Positions 1 through 5,776 of a stretch of 8,675 nt of DNA are shown in pieces. This DNA comes from Micrococcaceae bacterium. Lineage in GTDB: Bacteria > Actinomycetota > Actinomycetes > Actinomycetales > Micrococcaceae. Below the pieces are notes generated by a model that searched no databases, was not told the origin of the DNA, and was given only the letters and a program-made list of their open reading frames with translations. Each line of letters starts with the position of its first letter. Positions within the stretch are counted from its first letter, which is position 1. The position numbers and the translations under genes were made by a program. Where the stretch lies: positions 9,095 to 17,769 of the forward strand of contig DNHA01000081.1 in assembly GCA_003486025.1 (NCBI GenBank), read 5' to 3'.

Positions 1-734
1 TTCCCGTGTTTTTGGTTCTATGGATCGGATTGATCGAGTCTTCTCACTTTGGAAGCGATCAGGGGGATAACGCCATGCGTATCGGGTTGTTCTTGCTGAT
101 GTTCACCGATCATTCGGCTCGCTGGTCATTCGATGCCAAGCGACGTGCAAAAAATGAGAATTATCAGGGTTCCACGCTAATAAAAGTCGTCAAGGGCGCC
201 AAGGTACTGCCTGCGAATCTAACTAATCTCTGGCATAATCTGGCCATCGTGGCGCTAGCTTGCCAAGTATTCATGATTTACGTTTCTGGCGCGCTATTCA
301 AAGCCGGTGGCGAGCCATGGCGCGACGGCACAGCGGTGTATGGTCCCTTGCACACGATGAGGTTCGGGCCATGGCCTGAACTAAGCGATTTGATCACCAC
401 CATGGGATGGGCCGTTGCGGTGGGTGCAATCGGTTCGATTATCTTGCAGGTAGTGTTCCCGGGAGCATTGCTTTTCCGCTGGACCCGTATCCCGGTTCTG
501 TTTGGCATGGTGTCATTCCATATCGGGATCGCCGTGCTGATGGGGCTGCCATGGTTCTCGCTAGCAATGGTCGCGATTGATGCGATATTCATCCGTGACG
601 TGACTTGGCTGCGACTGGCTAACTGGTTCAAGAACTCGGCGCGAGGCGGACAGGCAGAAACGCCCGGAGAACCGAAAGACCAGGACTCCCAGGAGAATGA
701 AGTCTTTGTCTCGCGCGAAGATATTACCGTCTGA
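1..734 (+). CDS. HTTM-domain membrane protein, C-terminal part (5' end outside window)
   Basis: The frame is already open at the left edge, so the true start lies upstream; the GTG at 6 is only the first possible start inside the window. The visible part has hydrophobic segments at roughly residues 1-10, 26-34, 74-96, 128-155 and 162-195 (counted from the GTG). The stretch with GDNAMRIGLF followed by FTDHSARWSFDAKRR matches what I remember of actinobacterial HTTM proteins (horizontally transferred transmembrane domain, related to the membrane part of vitamin K-dependent gamma-carboxylase). The last 35 or so residues are a polar, acidic, probably cytoplasmic tail. The enzymatic role of bacterial HTTM proteins is mostly unknown, so no reaction is assigned. 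It converges on the aldehyde dehydrogenase gene, and a strong hairpin lies between them. The family call is fairly sure; the function is not. Confidence 0.8.
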   Translation, partial: PVFLVLWIGLIESSHFGSDQGDNAMRIGLFLLMFTDHSARWSFDAKRRAKNENYQGSTLIKVVKGAKVLPANLTNLWHNLAIVALACQVFMIYVSGALFKAGGEPWRDGTAVYGPLHTMRFGPWPELSDLITTMGWAVAVGAIGSIILQVVFPGALLFRWTRIPVLFGMVSFHIGIAVLMGLPWFSLAMVAIDAIFIRDVTWLRLANWFKNSARGGQAETPGEPKDQDSQENEVFVSREDITV

Positions 735-760
735 TCTAGCCACAGCTCTGCGGCTAATAC

Positions 761-804
761 ACGAAGTCCCTCAAACTCCCGGCAGGGAGTTTGAGGGACT
801 TCGT
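761..804. terminator. Perfect 20-bp inverted repeat between convergent genes, probable bidirectional terminator
   Basis: Bases 761-780 and 785-804 are exact reverse complements around a 4-base loop (ggca). The hairpin fills most of the 78-base gap between the HTTM stop (732-734) and the dehydrogenase stop (813-815). Neither side has a clear T tract, so it is not a textbook intrinsic terminator, but position and stem strength fit a two-way transcription barrier. A second, weak stem (TAGCC at 737-741, GGCTA at 752-756) follows the HTTM stop directly. Confidence 0.75.
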
Positions 805-812
805 TGTGGTGC

Positions 813-2195
813 TTATTCGCCGATGTAGAACAGGCGCTTGTTCACGAATTCTTCCATGCCCAACGGGCCAAGCTCGCGGCCGAAGCCCGAGCGCTTCACA
901 CCACCGAATGGCATCTCGGCGCCCTCGGCTGCTGGCGAGTTAACATTCGCCATACCCGACTGCAGGCCCATGGCAACCTTAGCCGCACGGGCTTCGTCGG
1001 TGGAGTGCACCGAACCGCCCAAGCCGTAGATGGTGTCATTGGCTAGTTCCAGTGCCTGCTCGTCGCTGGTGACCTTGTATACGACGGCGACTGGGCCGAA
1101 TAGCTCTTCGTAGTAAGCCCGCATGTCCTTGGTGACACCGCTGAGCACGGCAGGGGAGTAGTAGGCCGCAGGACCCTCTTGCAGCACGCCACCGGTATGG
1201 AGCGTGGCGCCCTTGGACACCGCATCCTGTACTTGTGCGTGCAAATCTTCGGCAGCCTTACGCGAGGACATCGGTGCGAACGTGCCGTCGACTTCGGCCA
1301 TTGGATCGCCGGGGGTCAGTCCATCGGCATGCTTGGTCAGCTCGGCAACAAAGTCATCAAAAATATCTTCCATGATGATCATGCGCTTATTGGAGTTGCA
1401 CGCCTGACCGGTGTTGTCGATACGGAAGCCCCACGCGGTTTCGGCAATTCCAGCCACGTCATTTGAGTCGAGAACAACAAATGGATCCGAACCGCCAAGT
1501 TCGAGTACTGCCTTCTTCAAATTGCGTCCGGCCTGCTCGCCAATGATCGCGCCAGCGCGTTCGGAACCGGTCAGCGAAACACCCTGGATCCGTGAATCGG
1601 CAATGATGTTGGAGATTTGATCATGGGTGGCGAAAACATTGTTGTACACGCCGGCAGGAACCCCTGCCTCATCCATGATTTCTTGGATTGCCAGAGCCGA
1701 GCGTGGGCAGGACTCCGCATGCTTGAGCACAATGGTGTTACCCAGCATCAGGTTTGGCGCTGCAAAGCGAGCGACCTGATACAGCGGGAAGTTCCACGGC
1801 ATGATGCCCAGCAGCGGGCCCACGGGGCGACGCTGGACGACTGCCTTGCCACCGGAGAAAGACTTGATTTCCTGGTCTGCGGCCAGAGTTGGGCCTTCGG
1901 CAGCGAAGTATTCAAAGATGTCTTTGCAGTATTCTGCTTCGCCTACTGCCTCGGAAAGTGGCTTGCCCATTTCCAAGGTCATGATCTTGCCGAGGTCATC
2001 GGCTTTCTCGGCGAAGAGCTGAGCGACCTTGCTCACGATCTTTGCACGTTCGTTGATGTCAACGTTCTGCCAAGACTCATAGGCGGACTGTGCGGAGGCG
2101 AGTGCCTGCTCGACCTGTGCGTCGGTGGCTGCCGGGAATTCTTCAACGATCTGGCCGGTTGCCGGGTTTAGTACCTTGTAGGTCGGGGCGCTCAT
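813..2195 (-). CDS. NAD(P)-dependent succinate-semialdehyde dehydrogenase-like aldehyde dehydrogenase
   Basis: This is a complete 460-residue aldehyde dehydrogenase. It would oxidise an aldehyde, most likely succinate semialdehyde, to the acid in the cytoplasm using NAD or NADP. Visible motifs are PWNFP at 133-137 (Asn135 of the oxyanion hole), cofactor-site Lys158, TGSERAG at 209-215 in the cofactor loop, ELGGSDPF at 232-239 with general base Glu232, NTGQACN at 261-267 with nucleophile Cys266, EELFGPV at 363-369 and PFGGVKRSG at 429-437. Length and the LKHA and LTGSE patterns fit the shorter class with E. coli Sad/YneI (about 460 residues) and M. tuberculosis GabD1, rather than the roughly 480-residue GabD. 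The start is supported by AGGAG at 2200-2204, four bases before the ATG. No aminotransferase or GABA permease is adjacent, so the substrate is inferred from family alone. The gene likely has its own promoter, since a terminator closes the upstream gene. Confidence 0.9.
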   Translation of the reverse strand: MSAPTYKVLNPATGQIVEEFPAATDAQVEQALASAQSAYESWQNVDINERAKIVSKVAQLFAEKADDLGKIMTLEMGKPLSEAVGEAEYCKDIFEYFAAEGPTLAADQEIKSFSGGKAVVQRRPVGPLLGIMPWNFPLYQVARFAAPNLMLGNTIVLKHAESCPRSALAIQEIMDEAGVPAGVYNNVFATHDQISNIIADSRIQGVSLTGSERAGAIIGEQAGRNLKKAVLELGGSDPFVVLDSNDVAGIAETAWGFRIDNTGQACNSNKRMIIMEDIFDDFVAELTKHADGLTPGDPMAEVDGTFAPMSSRKAAEDLHAQVQDAVSKGATLHTGGVLQEGPAAYYSPAVLSGVTKDMRAYYEELFGPVAVVYKVTSDEQALELANDTIYGLGGSVHSTDEARAAKVAMGLQSGMANVNSPAAEGAEMPFGGVKRSGFGRELGPLGMEEFVNKRLFYIGE

Positions 2196-2243
2196 GATGC
2201 TCCTGTCTAGTCTGTGCTGAGGTCTGGTGGGCTTGTGGATTCC

Positions 2244-2271
2244 ACGATACCCATCCTGCCCGTAAAATGAA
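2244..2271 (-). promoter_or_regulatory. Candidate SigA-type promoter of the aldehyde dehydrogenase gene
   Basis: On the minus strand a TTCATT box (2266-2271) and a TATCGT box (2244-2249) are 16 bases apart. Transcription would begin near 2237 with a leader of about 40 bases. Both boxes match the consensus only in part. The call rests on position: downstream of the reductase terminator and upstream of a gene with a good ribosome binding site. Confidence 0.35.
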
Positions 2272-2272
2272 T

Positions 2273-2286
2273 GTGAATCACTTCAC
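2273..2286. promoter_or_regulatory. Inverted repeat GTGAA-N4-TTCAC, possible operator
   Basis: A perfect 5-bp dyad with a 4-base centre lies immediately upstream of the candidate -35 box of the dehydrogenase. A second dyad, GTGGA-T-TCCAC at 2235-2245, overlaps the candidate -10 box. Such placement would suit a regulator binding site, but short dyads arise often by chance and no regulator gene is in the window. Confidence 0.3.
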
Positions 2287-2407
2287 GGCGCGTCTAATTC
2301 GAGCATATCCTCAGTTCAGCAAATCGGCCACACTCAGATCCGTTGAATCGTCTGGGATTCAAGACGGATTCCTCGCGAATGTCTCTTATCTGCATCCGAA
2401 TGCAAAA

Positions 2408-2443
2408 CACCCGTGCGGCGCTTGAGAATACGTCGCACGGGTG
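2408..2443 (-). terminator. Intrinsic terminator of the aldo/keto reductase gene
   Basis: Read on the minus strand, a GC-rich 13-position stem (2431-2443 with 2408-2420, one C-A mismatch) closes a 10-base loop and is followed directly by TTTTGCATT. It begins about 20 bases after the reductase stop codon. This is a good rho-independent terminator and separates the reductase from the dehydrogenase gene downstream on the same strand. Confidence 0.85.
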
Positions 2444-2462
2444 CTTGAGAACAAGGAAGAAA

Positions 2463-3524
2463 CTAGCTGATTGCCGAAGTCTTCCACCAATCAATTCCGG
2501 CATCGCCTTGGGCGATCGACGCAATTTCGTCGAGCTCGGCCTCGGTGAATTCAACGTTCTTCAATGCACCGAGGTTTTCGTCCAGCTGCTTGGTTGAAGA
2601 AGCGCCGATGAGCACCGAGGTGGCCGCACCGTCGCGGAGCAGCCATGCCAAGGACATCTGTGCCAGTGACTGGCCGCGACGCAGCGCAATGTCGTTGAGC
2701 TTGTGGATCTTGTCCAAATTCTCTTCGGTCAGCTGTGCGTCCAAGGAACGTCGTCCACCCTGGCGCTGCACATCGGTGCCGTTGAGGTACTTGTCGGTCA
2801 GCAAGCCTTGAGCCAAAGGAGTAAAGGCGATAGCTCCCATGTCTTCCTTCTGCAAGGTAGCCAGCAGGCCGTGCTCTACCCATGGGTTCAAGATGTTGTA
2901 GGAAGGCTGGTGGATGACCAGTGGAGTTCCTAGCTCGTCTGCGATGGCCTTGGCCTGTGCGGTACGTTCGGCCGAGTAGGAGGAGATGCCGACGTAGATG
3001 GCCTTGCCTTGGCGAACCAAGGTATCCAAAGCACCAATGGTTTCTTCCAAAGGAGTCTTCGGGTCATAACGGTGCGAATAGAAAATATCCACGTAGTCCA
3101 GGTTCATTGCCTGCAGAGATGCTTCTGCGGAGGCCAGCAAGTATTTGCGTGACCCGAAGCTGCCGAACGGTCCTGCCCACATGTCGTAGCCGGCCTTCGA
3201 AGAGATGACCAGCTCATTGCGGTAAGGCATGAAGTCCTTGCGCATCATGCGGCCGAAGTTCTCTTCAGCCGAACCAGCTGGTGGACCATAGTTATTAGCC
3301 AGGTCGAAGTGGTTGATGCCGTGGTCAAAAGCATGGCGCAAGACTTCGCGTTGGGTATCAAACGCGCGGTTGTCACCGAAATTCCACCACAAGCCCAGCG
3401 AGAGTGGAGGCAAAACCAAGCCCGAATCTCCGACCCGGCGGTAGCCGAAGTTTTCGTAACGGTTTTCTGCCGCGACGTACGGACGATTACTGTCGGGACG
3501 CGGGCTGACAAGTTCGTACTCCAT
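2463..3524 (-). CDS. gpr: L-glyceraldehyde 3-phosphate reductase-like aldo/keto reductase (YghZ/AKR14 type)
   Basis: The protein is a soluble NADPH-dependent aldo/keto reductase that closely follows E. coli YghZ/Gpr as I remember it. That enzyme reduces L-glyceraldehyde 3-phosphate and also methylglyoxal. Counting from the ATG at 3524 (353 residues), the catalytic tetrad is visible: Asp74 and Tyr79 in HFDLANNYGPP, Lys110 in SSKAGYDMW, and His151 in IFYSHR. SAEENFGR follows the Tyr, and IHQPSYN, FTPLAQGLLT and SVLIGAS give the cofactor half of the barrel. A longer reading from the ATG at 3539 adds five residues, but the best ribosome binding site (3531-3537) lies inside that extension, so the downstream ATG is preferred. 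The gene is divergent from the lipoprotein gene and has its own terminator. Likely role: removal or recycling of reactive small aldehydes. The exact substrate is inferred from family. Confidence 0.92.
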   Translation of the reverse strand: MEYELVSPRPDSNRPYVAAENRYENFGYRRVGDSGLVLPPLSLGLWWNFGDNRAFDTQREVLRHAFDHGINHFDLANNYGPPAGSAEENFGRMMRKDFMPYRNELVISSKAGYDMWAGPFGSFGSRKYLLASAEASLQAMNLDYVDIFYSHRYDPKTPLEETIGALDTLVRQGKAIYVGISSYSAERTAQAKAIADELGTPLVIHQPSYNILNPWVEHGLLATLQKEDMGAIAFTPLAQGLLTDKYLNGTDVQRQGGRRSLDAQLTEENLDKIHKLNDIALRRGQSLAQMSLAWLLRDGAATSVLIGASSTKQLDENLGALKNVEFTEAELDEIASIAQGDAGIDWWKTSAIS

Positions 3525-3530
3525 GTGGTG

Positions 3531-3537
3531 CCTCTCC
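3531..3537 (-). promoter_or_regulatory. Ribosome binding site that fixes the reductase start
   Basis: The minus strand reads GGAGAGG, six bases before the ATG at 3522-3524. The upstream in-frame ATG (3537-3539) overlaps this site and has no purine-rich sequence before it, so initiation at 3524 is favoured. Confidence 0.8.
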
Positions 3538-3552
3538 ATAGAATGAGTCTTT

Positions 3553-3567
3553 GTTGCTTAAAACAAC
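3553..3567. promoter_or_regulatory. Imperfect palindrome in the divergent control region, possible operator
   Basis: The 15-base sequence GTTGCTTAAAACAAC is symmetric at 12 of 15 positions. It lies about 30 bases upstream of the reductase start, where a repressor could block the reductase transcript. I could not place a convincing -35/-10 pair for the reductase, so the link is tentative. Confidence 0.25.
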
Positions 3568-3619
3568 TCTATGGCAGAACTTACGCCAGAGTATCGATCT
3601 ATTGAATAAAACTCGGGCT

Positions 3620-3649
3620 TTGCCTTCGCAGAAGCAGACTCGCTATAAA
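3620..3649 (+). promoter_or_regulatory. SigA-type promoter for the GH79-like lipoprotein gene
   Basis: A TTGCCT box (3620-3625) and a TATAAA box (3644-3649) are separated by 18 bases, close to the consensus TTGACA and TATAAT. Transcription would begin near 3656, leaving a leader of about 70 bases before the preferred GTG start. A small dyad in that leader, TATCG (3666-3670) and CGATA (3678-3682), could bind a regulator or form a weak stem. Confidence 0.6.
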
Positions 3650-3714
3650 TCATGTCAACAGGGAATATCGAGGCTCGCGATAGAGTGAAGTTTGGACAGC
3701 ATGCAAATAACTGT

Positions 3715-3719
3715 GAGGA
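3715..3719 (+). promoter_or_regulatory. Ribosome binding site favouring the GTG start of the lipoprotein
   Basis: GAGGA lies five bases before GTG at 3725. The alternative in-frame starts, TTG at 3692 and ATG at 3701, have weaker purine stretches ahead of them and would give the signal peptide an atypically long N-terminal region. Confidence 0.6.
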
Positions 3720-3724
3720 CCGAA

Positions 3725-5296
3725 GTGATTTCCAAAGCGACAAAATCCCTTGCCGCGCTCTTGATCTGCGGACTATTAGCCAGTTGCTCCTCGGGCCCAA
3801 CGACGCACGAGCCACAGTCCTCGAATTCCGCGACGACGACTCCTGCGCCACCGACCCCCGAACCGCTGCCGGACTTTGTCCAAGACTTCAATAGCAAGCC
3901 CGCAGGCAAGGCAGCTACCTTGAACGTCGGCTCCTCAATCCTTGGTACTAGCCTCAGCGATGACAACATCGGAGTGTCCTTTGAGGCTACCGAGCTCAGC
4001 GATCCGCGGTGGGACCCGGAAGCCGGCAACCTGGACGAGATGCTCGGCGCGTTGGGGAATCCGGGTTTACGTTTTGGCGGAAATGTCTTGGACCGCGAAA
4101 CCTTCTGGACTTCAACGGGAGAAAAAGCGCCACCGGGCAAAACCTTGGTCACGCCCGAGGACCTCGAACGCGTGATGAAAACGGTCAAGAAGCTCGACTC
4201 CAAGGTCACCATCGGTATTCCGCTGGGCCATTACGATCCGAAGCGCGGAGCCGATATGGCCAAATATGCAGTGAAGACTTTCGGGAATCACCTGATTGGA
4301 ATATCTATCGGCAATGAACCCAACGGGTATACCAATGATGCGCGTCCTGGGCTGCAGGTGCGCAAACCTTCGCAATGGAATGAAAAGAAGTACGTCACGC
4401 AGGTGCGGGCGTACGTCAAAGCCATCGATGAGGCCACCGGTAAGAAGGTTCCCATTGTTGGTCCCGGCGTCTTTGACGGCTCATGGATGAGCGCGTTTTT
4501 GAATGCGAAAATACCCAACACTACGGCGTTGACCCAGCACTATTACGCAACCTATGAATGCTCCTCGGATAAGGTGCCAGGGCGCGGACCCGAATGGCAG
4601 AACCTACTCGATCCTGTGGTGAGCAAGAGTGCCACGAAAATGTTGGGAATTGGATTAGCCAAGGCCAACAAGAAGAAGGTTCCGCTGTGGGTCGAAGAAA
4701 CCGGGTCAACGAGCTGCCCGGGGACGAATAATACCTCGCGTACTCACGCCACCGCATTGTGGACCATTGACCATATCTTTGCCTCAGCCCAGCTTGGGGT
4801 GGAGCGGATGAACATGCATTCCATGCTGGGGGCATGCCGAGGTGGTGCACCGATGTCGGTGGTCTGTTCCGCGGACGGAACCGGTAGCAACGGTGAAGGC
4901 CAAGTGCTGGCCCAGCCCAATTACCTGGCCATGCGCTTAGCCAGCTTGAGCATTGGCAGCCAGTTCATGTCTACAAAAATTTCGGGCGACAAAAACATTG
5001 CGGCCTACGCTGTTAAGGCAAAAAACGGCAATGTTCTGGTGACCGTGGTCAATAAAAACGATGCAGCCAAAATGTCGAAAAACCCGCTGACCGTCAACGT
5101 GCCTCGGGGATATCAAGCCACCGGGGCAGCGCAGATTCATGCACCCGGAAACGGAGCTATAGAGAAGACCCGGTTGCGAGCAGAGGCCCCGTTTGCTGCT
5201 AAAGGCAGTGGCGTGACGAAGAATGCGACCGGCAAACTCCAATTGGATGTGGCCACCAGCAGTGCCACGACGATTGAGTTCACGAAAAATAAGTAA
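3725..5296 (+). CDS. Secreted lipoprotein with GH79-like (beta-glucuronidase/heparanase-type) glycosidase domain
   Basis: Read from the GTG (523 residues), the protein opens with a short lysine-containing head, a hydrophobic core and the lipobox LASC with Cys21, so it should be exported and lipid-anchored. Residues 22-50 are a Ser/Thr/Pro-rich linker. The rest resembles family 79 glycosidases of clan GH-A: LRFGGNVLDRETFW near 115-128, ISIGNEPNG at 193-201 with probable acid/base Glu198, TQHYYATY at 270-277, and LWVEETGS at 321-328 with probable nucleophile Glu325. The last 100 or so residues look like the beta-sandwich that follows the barrel. Four cysteines in the mature domain (279, 331, 371, 381) could form two disulfides. 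Known GH79 enzymes cleave glucuronides or related uronic-acid glycans; the substrate here is not known. Starts at 3692 or 3701 are possible. It stands alone, with no sugar transporter nearby. Confidence 0.8.
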   Translation: MISKATKSLAALLICGLLASCSSGPTTHEPQSSNSATTTPAPPTPEPLPDFVQDFNSKPAGKAATLNVGSSILGTSLSDDNIGVSFEATELSDPRWDPEAGNLDEMLGALGNPGLRFGGNVLDRETFWTSTGEKAPPGKTLVTPEDLERVMKTVKKLDSKVTIGIPLGHYDPKRGADMAKYAVKTFGNHLIGISIGNEPNGYTNDARPGLQVRKPSQWNEKKYVTQVRAYVKAIDEATGKKVPIVGPGVFDGSWMSAFLNAKIPNTTALTQHYYATYECSSDKVPGRGPEWQNLLDPVVSKSATKMLGIGLAKANKKKVPLWVEETGSTSCPGTNNTSRTHATALWTIDHIFASAQLGVERMNMHSMLGACRGGAPMSVVCSADGTGSNGEGQVLAQPNYLAMRLASLSIGSQFMSTKISGDKNIAAYAVKAKNGNVLVTVVNKNDAAKMSKNPLTVNVPRGYQATGAAQIHAPGNGAIEKTRLRAEAPFAAKGSGVTKNATGKLQLDVATSSATTIEFTKNK

Positions 5297-5312
5297 CGAC
5301 AAAGCTTAAAGA

Positions 5313-5364
5313 AAGAATCGATCTGCGGGGGTCAAGGAGGTAAAGCCCGCGCAGATCGATTCTT
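5313..5364. terminator. Long hairpin after the lipoprotein gene, probable bidirectional terminator
   Basis: Bases 5313-5327 and 5350-5364 form a perfect 15-bp stem, extended by three G-C pairs after a bulged G at 5349. The loop is 15 bases (5331-5345). On the plus strand the stem is followed by a weak TATAAAT run; on the minus strand it is followed by a T-rich TTCTTTAAGCTTTG, so it may also end the 47-residue gene's transcript. The loop contains AAGGAGGT. Between here and 5461 I see only short dyads (ACCTT-GAG-AAGGT at 5378-5390, TGAGG/CCTCA at 5432-5450). Confidence 0.8.
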
Positions 5365-5461
5365 ATAAATCACTCGCACCTTGAGAAGGTAATCCCCACT
5401 CTAGGACGGCATACTTATCAATAGCTGAGTGTGAGGTGAACGAAGCCTCAATTTGTTTGGA

Positions 5462-5605
5462 TTAGTAATTCGAGGGTGGATCAGAGGCTGGGAATGATTC
5501 GTCCTCCCATTCCTCCACTAGCTCTTCTTCATGATCGTGCTTCACGTGTGCCTTGGCCTGTTCCTGAGTCTCGACTCCAAGCTCGTCCTCGTGACCGTTG
5601 CGCAT
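5462..5605 (-). CDS. Small acidic 47-residue protein with FPASDPPSNY-type tail, function unknown
   Basis: The minus strand encodes a 47-residue protein starting MRNGHEDELG and ending ESFPASDPPSNY. The start ATG (5603-5605) is preceded by AAGGAG (5610-5615) at four bases, an excellent ribosome binding site. The composition is extreme: about a third of residues are Glu or Asp, with five His and no Cys. The middle, with HDHEEELVEEWED, may form a charged helix, followed by a Pro-rich end. No membrane segment or signal peptide is visible. I recall C-terminal tails of the form SFPASDPP in other small uncharacterised bacterial proteins, which argues that this is a real conserved gene, but that is memory, not a search. 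It is divergent from the hydrolase gene and probably ends at the hairpin at 5313-5364. No function can be assigned. Confidence 0.8.
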   Translation of the reverse strand: MRNGHEDELGVETQEQAKAHVKHDHEEELVEEWEDESFPASDPPSNY

Positions 5606-5627
5606 GATGCTCCTTCCCTCGCATGTC

Positions 5628-5671
5628 TTAGTGTCGCGGCATTAAGCCATCGACCTCATACTTTTAGTGTC
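5628..5671. repeat. Two direct copies of TTAGTGTC in the divergent control region
   Basis: TTAGTGTC occurs at 5628-5635 and 5664-5671, start to start 36 bases apart, between the 47-residue gene and the hydrolase. A small dyad, GGC-ATTAA-GCC at 5638-5648, lies between the copies. They could be regulator sites, but eight bases is short and chance is possible. Confidence 0.3.
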
Positions 5672-5734
5672 ATCCTTTTCATGAGCAAAGTCGATAGAAA
5701 GCGGGTAATGCACACCAGTCTGGCGCCCGGCGAA

Positions 5735-5763
5735 TTGCTCGCTGAGGCACAAGGAGATTTAAT
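5735..5763 (+). promoter_or_regulatory. Candidate promoter just upstream of the hydrolase gene
   Basis: A TTGCTC box (5735-5740) and a TTTAAT box (5758-5763) are 17 bases apart. The -10 box is good and the -35 box weak. If used, transcription would start near 5770, next to the ATG at 5771, which would make a leaderless or almost leaderless message. Confidence 0.35.
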
Positions 5764-5764
5764 C

Positions 5765-5769
5765 GGAGG
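5765..5769 (+). promoter_or_regulatory. Ribosome binding site that favours the hydrolase start at 5777
   Basis: GGAGG ends seven bases before the ATG at 5777 but only one base before the ATG at 5771. Canonical spacing therefore selects 5777. Use of this site needs a promoter further upstream than the candidate at 5735-5763. Confidence 0.6.
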
Positions 5770-5776
5770 TATGCCG

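Noticed and set aside
1617..2171. A 184-codon plus-strand open frame across the dehydrogenase gene
   Set aside because: It lies fully antisense to a clear aldehyde dehydrogenase, has no family signal in its translation and arises from codon bias on the other strand.
2391..2404. TGCAT-N4-ATGCA dyad next to the reductase terminator
   Set aside because: It is short, lies downstream of a terminator and partly overlaps its T run; it shows no relation to a promoter.
3653..3658. Minus-strand TTGACA as a -35 box for the aldo/keto reductase
   Set aside because: No acceptable -10 hexamer lies 16-19 bases downstream, so it is not called as a promoter.
3655..4212. A 185-codon minus-strand open frame across the lipoprotein start
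   Set aside because: It is antisense to the signal peptide and N-terminal domain of the glycosidase, is Ser/Arg/Lys-rich in the way shadow frames are, and has no ribosome binding site or motif.
5432..5458. TGAGG/CCTCA stem followed by ATTTGTTT as a plus-strand terminator
   Set aside because: The stem is only five pairs with a nine-base loop, and no plus-strand gene ends there that is not already served by the hairpin at 5313-5364.
5531..5776. Long N-terminal extension of the hydrolase frame
   Set aside because: It overlaps the 47-residue gene on the opposite strand, does not resemble the hydrolase family, and a GGAGG site with ideal spacing supports the start at 5777.
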